Source of the DNA: Gymnopus androsaceus JB14
Lineage: Eukaryota > Basidiomycota > Agaricomycetes > Agaricales > Omphalotaceae
Reading direction: 5' to 3'
DNA length: 64,000 nucleotides
Assembly: GCA_009733575.1 (NCBI GenBank)
Contig: ML769555.1
Location: 85,461-149,460 of the forward strand
Part shown: positions 1 through 10,711 of the stretch, piece by piece
Position numbering within the stretch: position 1 is the first letter of the stretch
How the letters are laid out: the number at the start of each line of letters is the position of its first letter
Program-made: the position numbers and the translations under genes
Notes under the pieces: model-generated
Told to the model about the DNA's origin: nothing
Seen by the model: only the letters and a program-made list of their open reading frames with translations
Databases searched by the model: none

Positions 1-700
1 TTCATATCCTCCCAGAAATCCAAAAATTTTGCCTCTAGGACCTGCTCTTGGTACCACTGAACATTGATCCCACCTCTCTTCCCTCCTGGATATTCAAGCA
101 CTACCAATGGTCCCTTTTTCCCTTTCAAAATGCAAGCCCACACCATTACACAAATGGAGGACTGCTTGAAAGTTAATACTAAGTAGTTTTCATCATATTC
201 TTCATTTTTGCAGCATGTAACATAGATACGGCTGTGAGTGTTGTCAAGGTATACACAACACTCATCCAACCAGATGACTGTGGACCAGTCAACATCCTTT
301 ACAAACTCTGCCCACAATTTCCTCTTCATCTTCTGGTCCTTCTTTAAGTATGGCACCTTCTGAGCAACCCGTCTATGCTATCCCTTGGTCTCCAGATAGC
401 TGTGCACTGCAGTAGCCCCCAGTCTCAGTTCCACCTCATTTCCAATAGCTCCAAAGGGTTTACAACAGTCCTGCCATGCCTTCCATCAAGTTGATGACCT
501 AAGCATTTGGTTACTTTTGTTGGATGGCCACTGCGTGGTTGGTTCAAGGTGCTACCTGTCTTCTAAAATTTTTTCCAGATTTTCCTCACAGTGCCAAATG
601 AAATTTTGGCAATTTCTGCAGTGGCGAAAATGGATTTTCCAGACTGAATGACTTCTACTAGATGATTTTTCTTTGGAGAATTGTATTGAACACAAGTCAT
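1..700 (-). pseudogene. Tc1-like transposase remnant, cut by the window edge
   Basis: Minus-strand translation starting at 700 begins MTCVQYNSPKKN and continues into a helix-turn-helix-like stretch (SGKSIFATAEIAKISFGTV). This aligns by eye with the start of the Tc1-like transposase at 57336-58093. Further down, the catalytic part is recognisable only in pieces and in shifting frames: the region around 250-300 matches the WSDECYVYL region of the other copy, and 60-130 matches its EYLGGKEGG region. Multiple stops and frameshifts make this a dead copy, and its 3' part lies outside the window. Tc1/mariner transposases cut and paste DNA at TA sites using a DDE/D active site. The assignment rests on similarity to the better copy. 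Confidence 0.75.
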
Positions 701-879
701 AGGGATATAGATGTATATAGTCTAAAAAATAAACTAAACTTTCAATGTATTGAAATAGTCACATGGCTATTGGCCTGTTTAGAGGTGGGCAGCTGCCTCA
801 CTAAAATATTGGGTGGGCAGAATGCCCCAAAAATATACCTCTTAGGAACATTATTTTTCTATTCTAACTAGATCATATA

Positions 880-1295
880 CAGTGGCGGCGGATGCAGATT
901 CGCCACCTAAATCCGGCTATTTTTTCTCACGGCTCCCCAGCTCCTTGTACCTCCAGCGAATTGGCTCAAGATGGGCTATTCTCATTGGATTTCTTAGTGT
1001 AGAATTTACATAGTGGTACATAAACAAGCTCTATGATTCATTACCTTGTTGTGTTGCAGACTTGCAGACAGCTAACAGTGGTGCCACAAAATACTAGGTT
1101 TTATTCAATATTTTCTTGGGAATTTGTTGATATTGTACTACTAGACTGACTTGTATACTAGATAAACCACCAATTGTACATAGAATAACTATAAATACTT
1201 GCTCGTCGTCGACTTCGCTGGAGATACGAGGGACTGGGGCAGCTGTGAGAAAAAATAGCCGGATTTAGGTGGCGAATCTGCATCCGCCGTCACTG
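880..1295. mobile_element. MITE-like element with ~85-bp inverted repeats, TA-flanked
   Basis: Positions 880-965 (CAGTGGCGGCGGATGCAGAT...) are repeated in reverse complement at 1212-1295 with only scattered differences. Both ends are flanked by TA (TATA on each side), which fits a TA target duplication. The ~240-bp interior is AT-rich with no reading frame. It is a non-autonomous element; the superfamily is uncertain (TA suggests Tc1/mariner, the CAGTG start resembles hAT, but no 8-bp duplication is present). Confidence 0.75.
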
Positions 1296-1299
1296 TATA

Positions 1300-4200
1300 G
1301 TGGTTTCCTGAAGTGCTTATAGTGCAGTTTGAATTACTAGCTTATGTAATGGGATAACTAAATTCTTTCACAGCACCTGTATAAATATTTAACACCATAG
1401 ATTAATGTGTATCCAAAATTTCAGGGCCTCTCTTTGAAAGACAGGCTATTCTTTCCTGGATGTTTTCATGTTACTCTGTACTCAGTGCTTCCATCATTTT
1501 TGAAAACACTGTTGACCATGAAGATGATTCTTCTCTTCCTCAGCACCAGAATAATGACTGAGTAGTTCCCTTCCTTTGACAAATTCCCATTGCTACAATC
1601 ACTGCCACTTCTTACACATTCTACTAAGGGGTATCCCTTTCAGAATAGGTCCTTATTCTACAATTAAAAGGTCTTTACTTGAGCTGACTTTGAGTCTCAG
1701 CTTACCCTTGCATAACATAGGACTTTTACACATTTGAAAATAAGTAGTCAGTAGTAACGGAATGCAATGCAGTAAGTGAGCTTCCATAGTCTTGCATTGA
1801 ATTAGAAGCCATGTATATAATATCTCAAGGTACTGAGTGACCTAAGGTGCCTCCTGAGCAATTGATGATCATATCAATACAACCAGCATTTTTCTTGTAC
1901 CGCTCCCTCCAAGATTGCCATGAATGTTGCTTAACCCACTTTTACTTTTCTTAGTTGCTCTGTATATTGAAACGGCATTAGAGAACAGAAATATGTATAA
2001 TAAATTGACTTTCCTTTAAGTGCAACTTCTAATAGAGTGATTTGCTAGATTTACTGCAGGGAAGATTTGCAGCAATCCAATGTGCAAACTTTTGGTCATC
2101 ATCATCAGTAAACTCAACTTGCCTGTGTATTGAGGCATAAGAAAGCATGGCTACCATGACATATATCTGACATACCCTTGCCCCACTCTTCTTCCTTCAG
2201 GATTCTTGAGTAGAAGAGGAGTGAACACAACCTCTCCTTGGTCAAGACAATTCTTGAACCACCCAAGAGATTCAATGGCTTTGTTTGGTGTAAGTTGGAA
2301 CAGTGCCACCAAAGCCTCAAACATACGCTTTTGCAATTCATCTGCTATAATCACTTGCACTTTTTCAAGAGAGGCATAGGGAAAACCGCCATTATACTGT
2401 TCCCATTCAGTAAATTGGTGAGTTGGTATGAGATTAAGAAACAAGTACACACACCTCAATCTTGCTACATAATGAGGTCCTCAAGGGTCCTCAATGCTGA
2501 CATGTATATGAAAGGGCATGGGGATTCTGCCACAGCAAAAGAGTGGCTTCAGTAGTTTCCCAGCATCTATGCAGGCTTGCACAAAAGTGAAAGAAACAAT
2601 AAATAGCTCCAGAGCTAATGCTTTGGTATTCTGAAGTGGAGATCCAGGGATTGTCTTCATGAACCAATATCCTTTTGAGGGAGTGGTGTCATCAAATTCT
2701 CCCCCATGCTCCTACAAGGGTTCTAAGTACATTAACATGGCAAGAAAATGGCAAAGAAATTACTTTAATGGTTTGGTTCAGATCAATCTGAATCTCCAGG
2801 TCAATTCCAGAGTCGAGATAGAAATGAATCCCTCGGAAAATATCTTGAAAATTGGCTGCATCACTTTGTACTGTGGCCGTCATCAATGAAAGCAATCAAG
2901 TGTCACAGCAAGTAGACACTGCGATGTAGGCGGTAATTAAGCCCACAAGGCTTTTTGATCCGTGGACCAAAAATGCAACATTTTTGGGTCTCATAGGTAC
3001 TAATAGCATAATGTGTGTAGAACTGCCTGGCACTGTGACAGCTTGCAAACATTGTATCTCGCACTGCAACCACTTGTTTTTAATTCAAATCTTCAAGACT
3101 GAGCCTTGACATGGATGGGAAGTACACTTTCTTGAACCTATCAAATGTAGCCAGGTTCTAGGAATATATACTGGGTAGGTATATCATCCTTGTAGTCACC
3201 AGTGTAACTAACAGTAGTCTTAGACATTCACAGTGAAATTATGTATATTTCTGTTACTTTCATTCATGGTTGCAGCTCAAATTATAGGTAGTCTTAAGAT
3301 GGAGGCCACAGACAATAAAAAACCAGTAACAAATTCATGTTTAACTTACTTGTCACAAATCCTTATTGAAAAAAGTATACTATTGATGGCCATCTAAAAA
3401 GGAATTGAATGAGATGATTGAAGCATGTTGTTTCTTAACTGCCTTTGATAATGGGCTGATCAGTTCTTCCAGCCATTCTTGTTGCCCTAACATTGCTGTA
3501 TTGGTAATAAATTGGAATAAGGTGACCTCAGTGAGTACATCAATTAGTTCTTTCTTCATCAAAGTTCAACTTGTAACAGGAAAGTATCCCTAACTTGGTT
3601 TTCATTGCTTGTCATGATATACCACCAAGGACTAAGCTTGCCTTGAACTACTTCCCAGGAAAAAGAAAACCATGGATACCCTATGTGAGGGACTGCTTCT
3701 GTGGTCAGCAAAATGCCACAAGGTTATATAAAATCTAGCTATATAATGCATGATAGAGTATCTAGGAAAATTGTTTTGTATACTACACTTTGGCTATCCA
3801 AAAAGGATGTCATGTATATATTCAAGGTCTAGATTAGAAATGCCTTCAAAAGTGTCTTACACTTTGCATAAAATCTTAATTGACTAACCTTCCATCAGTT
3901 GCTATGAAGTGTTTCTTGATATCACTGCAACAATCAACTTATTATTTTGACTGTTAGTTTTGGATTTTTGGATCAATAATGTAAGAAGAATGAGCACAGG
4001 AACATATTTTGCTACTTTATCAAATCTGTATTTTCTTCATTGCATCTGAGATTACATTAATCTGTCTGCCCTAAAAGAAAGCATATATGAATATGTAGAA
4101 AGTATTGTTAAATGCATGCTTAACAGATGATACACAGTCCATCCTGAATGACCTGCAATTACATCAAAAACATATTATTAAAAGCATGCTTAACTGAGTA

Positions 4201-5080
4201 CACAGTCTATCTTGGACAACCTGCTATTGCATAGAACTCTTTTATCTGTGAAGATGGGACACTCTTAAATCATTCTTGGTTTAACTCTATGTTTAATGCT
4301 GTTATAGGTAAAGAATTTGGAGGGCACTCCTGCCAAGCTAGAGATGCTATATTTTATGCCAGCTTTGCACTAGTAGAAACCATTATCATGGCTCTTGGTC
4401 AGTGGTCTTCCACAGTTTGGAAGATTTACATTAGAGACTTGCATTCTCCATCCATTCTCCACTCTTGTGCACCTGCGGCTTTGTCAAGCTCCATGAGTTC
4501 CAGGCTTGCTTAACAAAATCCCATATTGCTGCCTTCACCATATTCTTACCTAAGGCTGGCTCCAGTTGCAACTCTGCTGCCTCCGTGAGTGTAGCACTAG
4601 CCATGGTTGTGACCACTGTGTGATTCCATACCACTTACCCCCACTTCTCACCAAGATACAATAAGTATCATTGCCATGCAGACCGGGTTCATTTTCTTCT
4701 CCAAAGACTTTTGCAGTTTCCTCACTGACTGAAGAGTATTTAGTGAAATTGTTGATCTTGGACTGTTCAGTAAGCCTCCGAAAGGTTCTTCGTAAGTGAC
4801 CCTTGAATAATATCAGGTCTTAAAATCATCAGGTATCAAGTGTGAAGACATATTGTCCAATTGACTCTCTATTGTTTAGGCAATGCTTTAAAAGCTCCCT
4901 GCTTGATGTTACTGTCATATGCCCAACTGTGTTTTGTCCGCTTCTGAAGTGTGTTTGGTGTGGAGAACCTGAACGGCAACAAGTTTGCAGCCATCAATTG
5001 CTCAATGGTCTCCTGGACAACAGCAGTAAGGTTGATTTGAGGATGATGATTGGTGGAGGAAGAAGCCCCAGGATTGGCTG
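1300..5080 (-). other. Gene-poor stretch with degraded minus-strand coding remnants
   Basis: No intact gene is visible. Several minus-strand pieces have protein-like composition: 2114-2459, 2692-3060 (in which the minus strand reads a run with CCIFGPRIKKPCGLNYRLHR), 3380-3562 and 4431-4634. They lie on one strand and could be fragments of a single old gene or transposon broken by stops and frameshifts. I do not recognise the family. The remainder is AT-rich sequence in which I see nothing. Confidence 0.35.
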
Positions 5081-5083
5081 AGA

Positions 5084-5749
5084 TACAGAGGCAGCCAAAA
5101 GATATTCCCCACCTTAATATGGAAAATTGTTCCCACAGCTAGCTGGTCTCCTTGTATATTCTGAAATCTGACTGAATACAATTCTAGAAACTGTTTCTAT
5201 TATATATAATGTATATATTGTAGCCCACTGAAGTAGAGCCAAGATAACATACTGTACCATTTTGATCACTTCGTTGGTCACAGGTCACAGGGGCCCCCAA
5301 CAAAACAAAATATCACGGTTTGTCCCGTGTCACAGTGGCCAGTGACGAAATTTTTTCGATGTTTGCGGGCGCCCTTTGGGCACCTGACCTAATTCGGCAA
5401 AAAAATTCTGTAAAATTTTTGTTTCGTCACAGGTCCTACCAATCCCAAACGAAATCTAAATTTGTTGGGTTGGTCACAGGTCACACCCCCAAACAAAGTG
5501 CTTGAAATAGTACAGTATTGAAAATTTGCACTTACAAGTTGTGATGTGGTTATTATGACATACTTATTGTGTTGGTTCATCACCCTCAAGCTGCTTAGAT
5601 GTCTCAAAATAAGAATTTACTGTTAAACCATTTTTTTTTTGTTCCTTTCAATTAAACTTCAAAAGGTATAGGAAGGTATGGGGAGGCCAGCTATCTGTGG
5701 GAATAATTTTCTATATTAAGGTGGGAAATATCTTTTGGCCACCTCTGTA
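5084..5749. mobile_element. Mariner-like MITE with ~60-bp inverted repeats
   Basis: The left end (5084-5145, TACAGAGGCAGCCAAAAGAT...) and right end (5690-5749) are near-perfect reverse complements, and each begins with TA. The end motif TACAnnGGnnGCCAAAA is shared with the element at 15104, which suggests the same Tc1/mariner-like end class. There is no coding capacity. A second inverted repeat lies inside (about 5246-5520, ACTGTACNATTT at each end) together with repeated GGTCACAGGTCAC motifs, so another insertion may be nested here. Confidence 0.75.
5246..5520. repeat. Inner inverted repeat with GGTCACAGGTCAC motifs
   Basis: The arms around 5248-5290 and 5480-5520 are imperfect reverse complements (ACTGTACC... 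against ...GTACAGTATTG). The same ~40-bp stretch (ATATAATGTATA..GCCCACTGAAGTAG) occurs just left of it (5203-5244) and again at 5749-5791. It may be a small nested element; the boundaries are soft. Confidence 0.4.
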
Positions 5750-6057
5750 TATATAATGTATACATTGTGGCCCACTGAAGTAGTTATACCCATATACCAG
5801 TTTTTCTCACTTGTGGGTTTTATGAGAATCTGCATTACACAGGGCAAGAATATACTCTGTGTAATCATTCCAGTCTGCCTGAATATATAACTAGTTAGAT
5901 AGTCCAGGGGCCTAGTCTGGAATTCATAGGGCTAGGACCTCTGGCACTCTGGATTCCATATCCCATTAGTATTGGCTACCAAATAGGTATTGATAGCTGT
6001 GGCAATGACTGTCTCACCTAGATAGGACAACCAACCTCTACTGATTCCATCAACATT

Positions 6058-6663
6058 GATGTGACACTGTCACATATGATGAATTAAACTTTTCCAAATG
6101 CTAGCAATAGTGAAACTCTCATCTACATCTACCAACCTATCTGTACTGATACTCCGACCATCAAGTCTCATGTGACAGTGTCACATATACTATGAATTAA
6201 AGTTTTGATTATTATGGTGATGGATTCCAGGAGGAGACCTAGAAATAAGATATAGAGTATATACAGTGTGACAGTGTGACATATGTCACACTGGAAAATC
6301 AACTGTTAGACTCTATAATTCGGCAAAAAATCATGAAAAATAGTGAAAATATTCAGGTGATGGGTTTGCAGTCTGTGCATGACTTTTTGTTCTACTATTA
6401 ATGGTTACTATTCAAGCCAGTTAAAGAGCTACAGTGGGTATGGCACCTGTTAATAGTTTGAGTGACACCTCTCCAAATGTTATGATATCATGTCACAACT
6501 TATGTGACATGTTAACGGTAATAGACATAATGTGAAATATGATCTGGATAGCATCAGGTTGATGTGATATAGTCACAGCTATGTCACATTCCTTTGAACA
6601 AGACACCTGACCATTGCCATATTCATACACCTTAACATAGCAAGTGTGACACATGTCACACTA
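6058..6663. repeat. Cluster of TGTGACA/TGTCACA palindromes
   Basis: Direct near-repeats containing GTGACANTGTCACATAT followed by ATGAATTAAA.TTTT lie at 6058-6100 and 6168-6206. A perfect 22-nt palindrome is at 6272-6293 and a near-perfect one (AGTGTGACA-CA-TGTCACACT) at 6642-6661. Related palindromes or half-sites occur just inside both ends of the outer element (7731-7744 and 21453-21470), so they look like subterminal transposon motifs rather than host sequence. Confidence 0.5.
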
Positions 6664-7031
6664 TAAATACAGTATGGAATCCAGAGTACAGTATGGAATC
6701 AATTGACTATTAAATATAGTACACTATGGAATCCAGAGTACAGTATGGAATCCAGAGTACAGTATGGAATCCATTCACTAGTAAATATAGTACACTGTGG
6801 AATCCAGAGTATGGTATGGATTCCATGGACTAGTAAATATAGTACAGTATGGAATCCATTGACCATTAAATAAAGTACACTGTGGAATCCATTGACCATT
6901 AAATATAGTACACTATGGGATCCAGAGTACAGTATGGAATCCACTGACTATTAAATATAGTATGCTATGGAATCCAGAGTACAGTGGAATCCATGAACTA
7001 TTGAATATAGTACACAATGAAATCCAGAGTC
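6664..7031. repeat. Tandem array of TATGGAATCCAGAGTACAG-type units
   Basis: Units containing TATGGAATCCA(GAGTACAG/TTGACTATTAAATATAGTACAC) repeat irregularly across the region. The array starts right after a TGTGACA palindrome, which mirrors the layout at 7731-8690. A short reading frame on the minus strand across it is just the translated repeat. Confidence 0.8.
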
Positions 7032-7039
7032 ATTCCAGT

Positions 7040-7628
7040 AGTGATGTGCCGGCTGGGGCCCGGCTCACAAGCCCCGGCTACAGCTCAGATAGCCCCGGCC
7101 AGGGCTCATGAAAATCTTGAGCTGGGCCCTACAAGACGGCTGGGGCTCGGCTAGGGCTCGGTTCAGGCTCAGGCCCCGGCTCAATGTACATGGGCAGATT
7201 CTCCATGTTTGGTCAAGAAAAATATTATTTTCCAAATGTAGTATACTACTAAATGCAAAATACACTGTGTACACCAAGTATAAACTTAGATAGACTGAAG
7301 AATTGCAACAGGCTAACACATACTTAATGTTTACATGGTTTATATACTCTTTACACTGCTTACAGCAACATAATATAGCATCTCCTTCCTTTGAATGATG
7401 TCCTTAATGTGGTAAAAGTTTAGTATTTGTAAAATTAAGTTCAAATTTGAACAAAAATCCTGCATTCAGTGATCGAAATCAAGCACCCTGAGCCCCGGCC
7501 TAAGACCCTGGCTCAGGGCTTTCAAAAATCTGAGCCGGGCCTTGAGCCCTCTTGAACCCTAGAGACGGCTCCGGCCAGGCCCGGCCCAGAGGGCTCAAGG
7601 GCTCTGAGCCCTAGCCGGCACATCACTA
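7040..7628. mobile_element. hAT-like MITE with 8-bp target duplication CATTCCAG
   Basis: The ends are TAGTGATGTGCCGGCT and its exact reverse complement (16 bp). The element is bracketed by CATTCCAG at 7032-7039 and 7629-7636. An 8-bp duplication with TAGNG-type ends is typical of the hAT superfamily. The interior is rich in CCCGGC/GAGCC motifs near both ends and AT-rich in the middle, with no transposase. It is inserted at the very first bases of the 97-bp terminal repeat of the outer element. Confidence 0.85.
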
Positions 7629-7744
7629 CATTCCAGGCTGCCCCAATTTATATCTTCTTAGTTAGACCAAAGTGTAACAATCCACTATCTAATATGAAGT
7701 AAATCCACAGGAAATCCAGGGCCCTGGATTGACAGATGTCACAC

Positions 7745-8692
7745 TATATGGAATCCATGGACTACAAAATATTGTAGTCTATGGAGTCCATGGTCTGTGG
7801 AATCCACAGACTGCAAAATGTAGTAATCTATGGAATCCATGGTCTCTGGAATCCATGGACTACAAAATATACTAGTCTATGGAATCCATGGACTACAAAA
7901 TATACTAGTCTACGGAATCCATGGTCTGTGGAATCCATGGTCTATGGAATCCATGAACTACAAAATATACTAGTCTATGGAATCCATGGTCTGTGGAATC
8001 CATGGACTACAAAATAAAGTAGTCTATGGAATCCATGGTCTGTGGAATCCATGGACTACAAAATATACTAGTCTATGGAATCCTGGACTACAAAATATAC
8101 TAGTCTATGGAATCCATGAACTACAAAATATACTAGTCTATGGAATCCATGGTCTGTGGAATCCATGGACTACAAAATAAAGTAGTCTATGGAATCCATG
8201 GTCTGTGGAATCCATGGACTACAAAATATACTAGTCTATGGAATCCTGGACTACAAAATATACTAGTCTATGGAATCCATGAACTACTAAATATACTAGT
8301 CTATGGAATCCATGGTCTGTGGAATCCATGGACTACAAAATAAAGTAGTCTATGGAATCCATGGTCTGTGAAATCCACACACTACAAAATGTAGTAGTCT
8401 ATGGAATCCATGGTCTGTAGAATCTATGGACTACAAAATATAGTAGTCTATGGAATCCATGGTCTGTGGAATCCACGGACTACAAAATGTAGTTGTCTAT
8501 GGAATCCATGGTCTGTGGAATTCATGGACTACAAAATGTTGTAGTCTATGGAATCCATGTAGTAGTGTGTGGAATCTATGGACTAGAAATTATCATAGTC
8601 TTGGAATCCATGAACTACTAAATGTTATAGTCTATGGAATCCATGGACTACAAAATATTGTAGTGTATGGAATCCATGTAGTAGTGTATGAA
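7745..8692. repeat. ~49-bp tandem array, left orientation
   Basis: About twenty irregular units of TATGGAATCCATGG(TCTGTGGAATCCATGG)ACTACAAAATATAGTAGTC. Each unit is itself partly palindromic around GGAATCC and CCATGG. The long plus-strand reading frames here (translating to GIHGLWNPW repeats) come from a unit length near a multiple of three and are not genes. Confidence 0.9.
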
Positions 8693-8869
8693 TAAGCTCT
8701 CTGTCCCTTTCTGAATATTATTGCTCTGTCCCACTCAGGAAACCAAGCACCTGAGAAAAACCCAATCTAGGGCTCCTTCACTGGTTCCATTGTATATATG
8801 CACCTGCAGGTACTTATTCTAAATTTTTACGATGCAATGAGTATTTTAGGGTGTATTAAATGACTAATC

Positions 8870-10135
8870 TAAGTACCACCACTGTACCGGAATTGGTAGT
8901 GATTTTCATCATCAGATTGAATGGTACCATTTAATTTTACTCAAAAATATGTTCATCTCAAGTGAGCAGAGTCCTTTCAGCCATCTAAAATGACTGGAAA
9001 TATCTCACAAGCATTGAATATTCTCAGGTGTAGGAAAGGTCCCATGTAAGTACCACCATACTAGAATCAGTAGTAATTTCTACCATCAGATTGAATAGTA
9101 TTACTTACTCCTTCTCCCAAATTCATTCATCTTGAGTGAGTGGAGGTGTTTCAACTCTCTGAAATGACAGGAAATTTGTCAGATGCATTGAATATTTTGG
9201 GATGTAGTAAATGACCCATGTAAGTACCACCACTTACTGGAGTCCAGTGTTCTACCAAAGGCCTAAGCCTTAAGTACATAGGCCTTAAGTTAAGGCCTTA
9301 TGTTAAGGCTTCAGGATTTTCCTCGGATCCCTTAAGGCCTTAACAAAGGCTTAAGTGGCTGTGTCCCAAGCCAAAAGGGAAATATGTAGGAATATTCAAT
9401 AAAGTCTCTTTTTTCTACCTTTTACTTGATATTCCCATAATCAATCAATAATCCAGAAGGATACTTAGTTGATGAAGTGCAGAGTTTATGGAGACACTGG
9501 TGTTGCACTGGGCTGTTGAAGGTGCTAACAAGATTGGCAATAATGAAGAATAAATTATAAATTATAATGTAGAAGTATTTTGTATAACACAAAATTTCAT
9601 TACTTTCCTGTGCACTGGCCTGACATGGTCAGTTTAAAAATAATAAAAAATCAATTATCAACCTAAGGCTTAATTAAGGCCTTAAATTAAGGCCTTAAAT
9701 GGGCTTAAGCCCTAAAGATTTTGAGATTGTTATTTAAGGGCTTATGGTAGAACACTGCTGGAGTCAGTAGTGATTTTCATTGTCAGATTGAATGGTACTC
9801 TTTATTTTTACTCCAAAATATGTGCATGTTGAGTGAACAGAGTCCTTTCAACTGTCTGACATGACTGGAAATATTTCATAAGTATGGAATATTCTGGGGT
9901 GTAGGAAATGACCTGTCTAAGTACCGCCGCCATACTGGTATCAGTAGTGATTTCTATCATCAGATTGAATGGTGTCACCTAGTCTTGCTTCTAAATACAT
10001 TCATTCTGGGTGATTAGAAGCTTTTCAACTATCTGAAATGAGTAGAATCTTTGGGTGCATTGAATCTTTTAAGATGTAGTAAATGACCCATGGAACCAGT
10101 AGCAATTTTCATTGTCAGATTGAATTGAACCCCTG
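8870..10135. repeat. ~170-bp satellite, interrupted by a MITE
   Basis: A marker reading AGTACC(A/G)CC...TAGTGATTTTCATCATCAGATTGAATGGTA recurs at about 8880, 9050, 9220/9766, 9930 and 10100. This gives a period near 170 bp once the 513-bp insertion at 9245-9757 is removed. Copies differ by about 10-20 percent by eye. No coding potential. Confidence 0.8.
9245..9757. mobile_element. hAT-like MITE with 8-bp target duplication CTGGAGTC
   Basis: The ends are CAGTGTTCTACCA and its reverse complement TGGTAGAACACTG. CTGGAGTC occurs exactly at 9237-9244 and 9758-9765. CAGTG ends with an 8-bp duplication fit the hAT superfamily. Both subterminal zones are packed with TTAAGGCCTTAA-type palindromes, possible transposase-binding sites. 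No reading frame. Confidence 0.85.
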
Positions 10136-10139
10136 CACT

Positions 10140-10436
10140 ACAAACTATAGTAGCACATGGATTCCATGAACTACTATAGTTCATAGTGTATGGAATCCAT
10201 ACACCACTATGCTGTATCTATTAGTCTGTGGCTACTTCATTGTGTAGTCCATGGATTCCATAGACAACTACATTTTGTAGTCCATGGATTCCACAGACCA
10301 TGGATTCCATAGACAACTATATTTTGTAGTCCATGGATTCCACAAACCATGGATTCCATAGACAACTACATTTTGTAGTCCGTGGATTCCACAGACCATG
10401 GATTCCATCAACTACTATATTTTGTACAGGCTTTGG
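10140..10436. repeat. ~49-bp tandem array, right orientation, first part
   Basis: Units GGATTCCATAGACAACTACA..TTTTGTAGTCCATGGATTCCACAGACC are the reverse complement of the array at 7745-8692. The array stops abruptly inside TTTTGTA at 10436 and resumes at 21047 after the retrotransposon. Confidence 0.8.
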
Positions 10437-10711
10437 AGGACCGTGGGAACAACGAAGCCGCGTTTTTGTTATATTGTGTTAGGTCACATGGAACCAGCTT
10501 TTCTCATCCTTCATCTTCAACACTCACCATCTCCACCTCATATTCCCTTCCCTCCAAATAAACTACCAAATTCTGTTTATTATACCTATATCTTCTTTTG
10601 CTGAGCTTTTCTCGTAATCGCTCAGTCTCCTTCTCGCAAATTCCTGCTTTGAACTCCACTGTTGCTCTTCCATGTGCACTCCTTTAGATTTGCTTTTGAT
10701 TCATTTTTCTG

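Noticed and set aside
7781..8695. Long plus-strand reading frames with GIHGLWNPW repeats
   Set aside because: They translate the ~49-bp tandem array; the frame stays open only because of unit composition, and the same peptide appears on the minus strand at 21177-21401.
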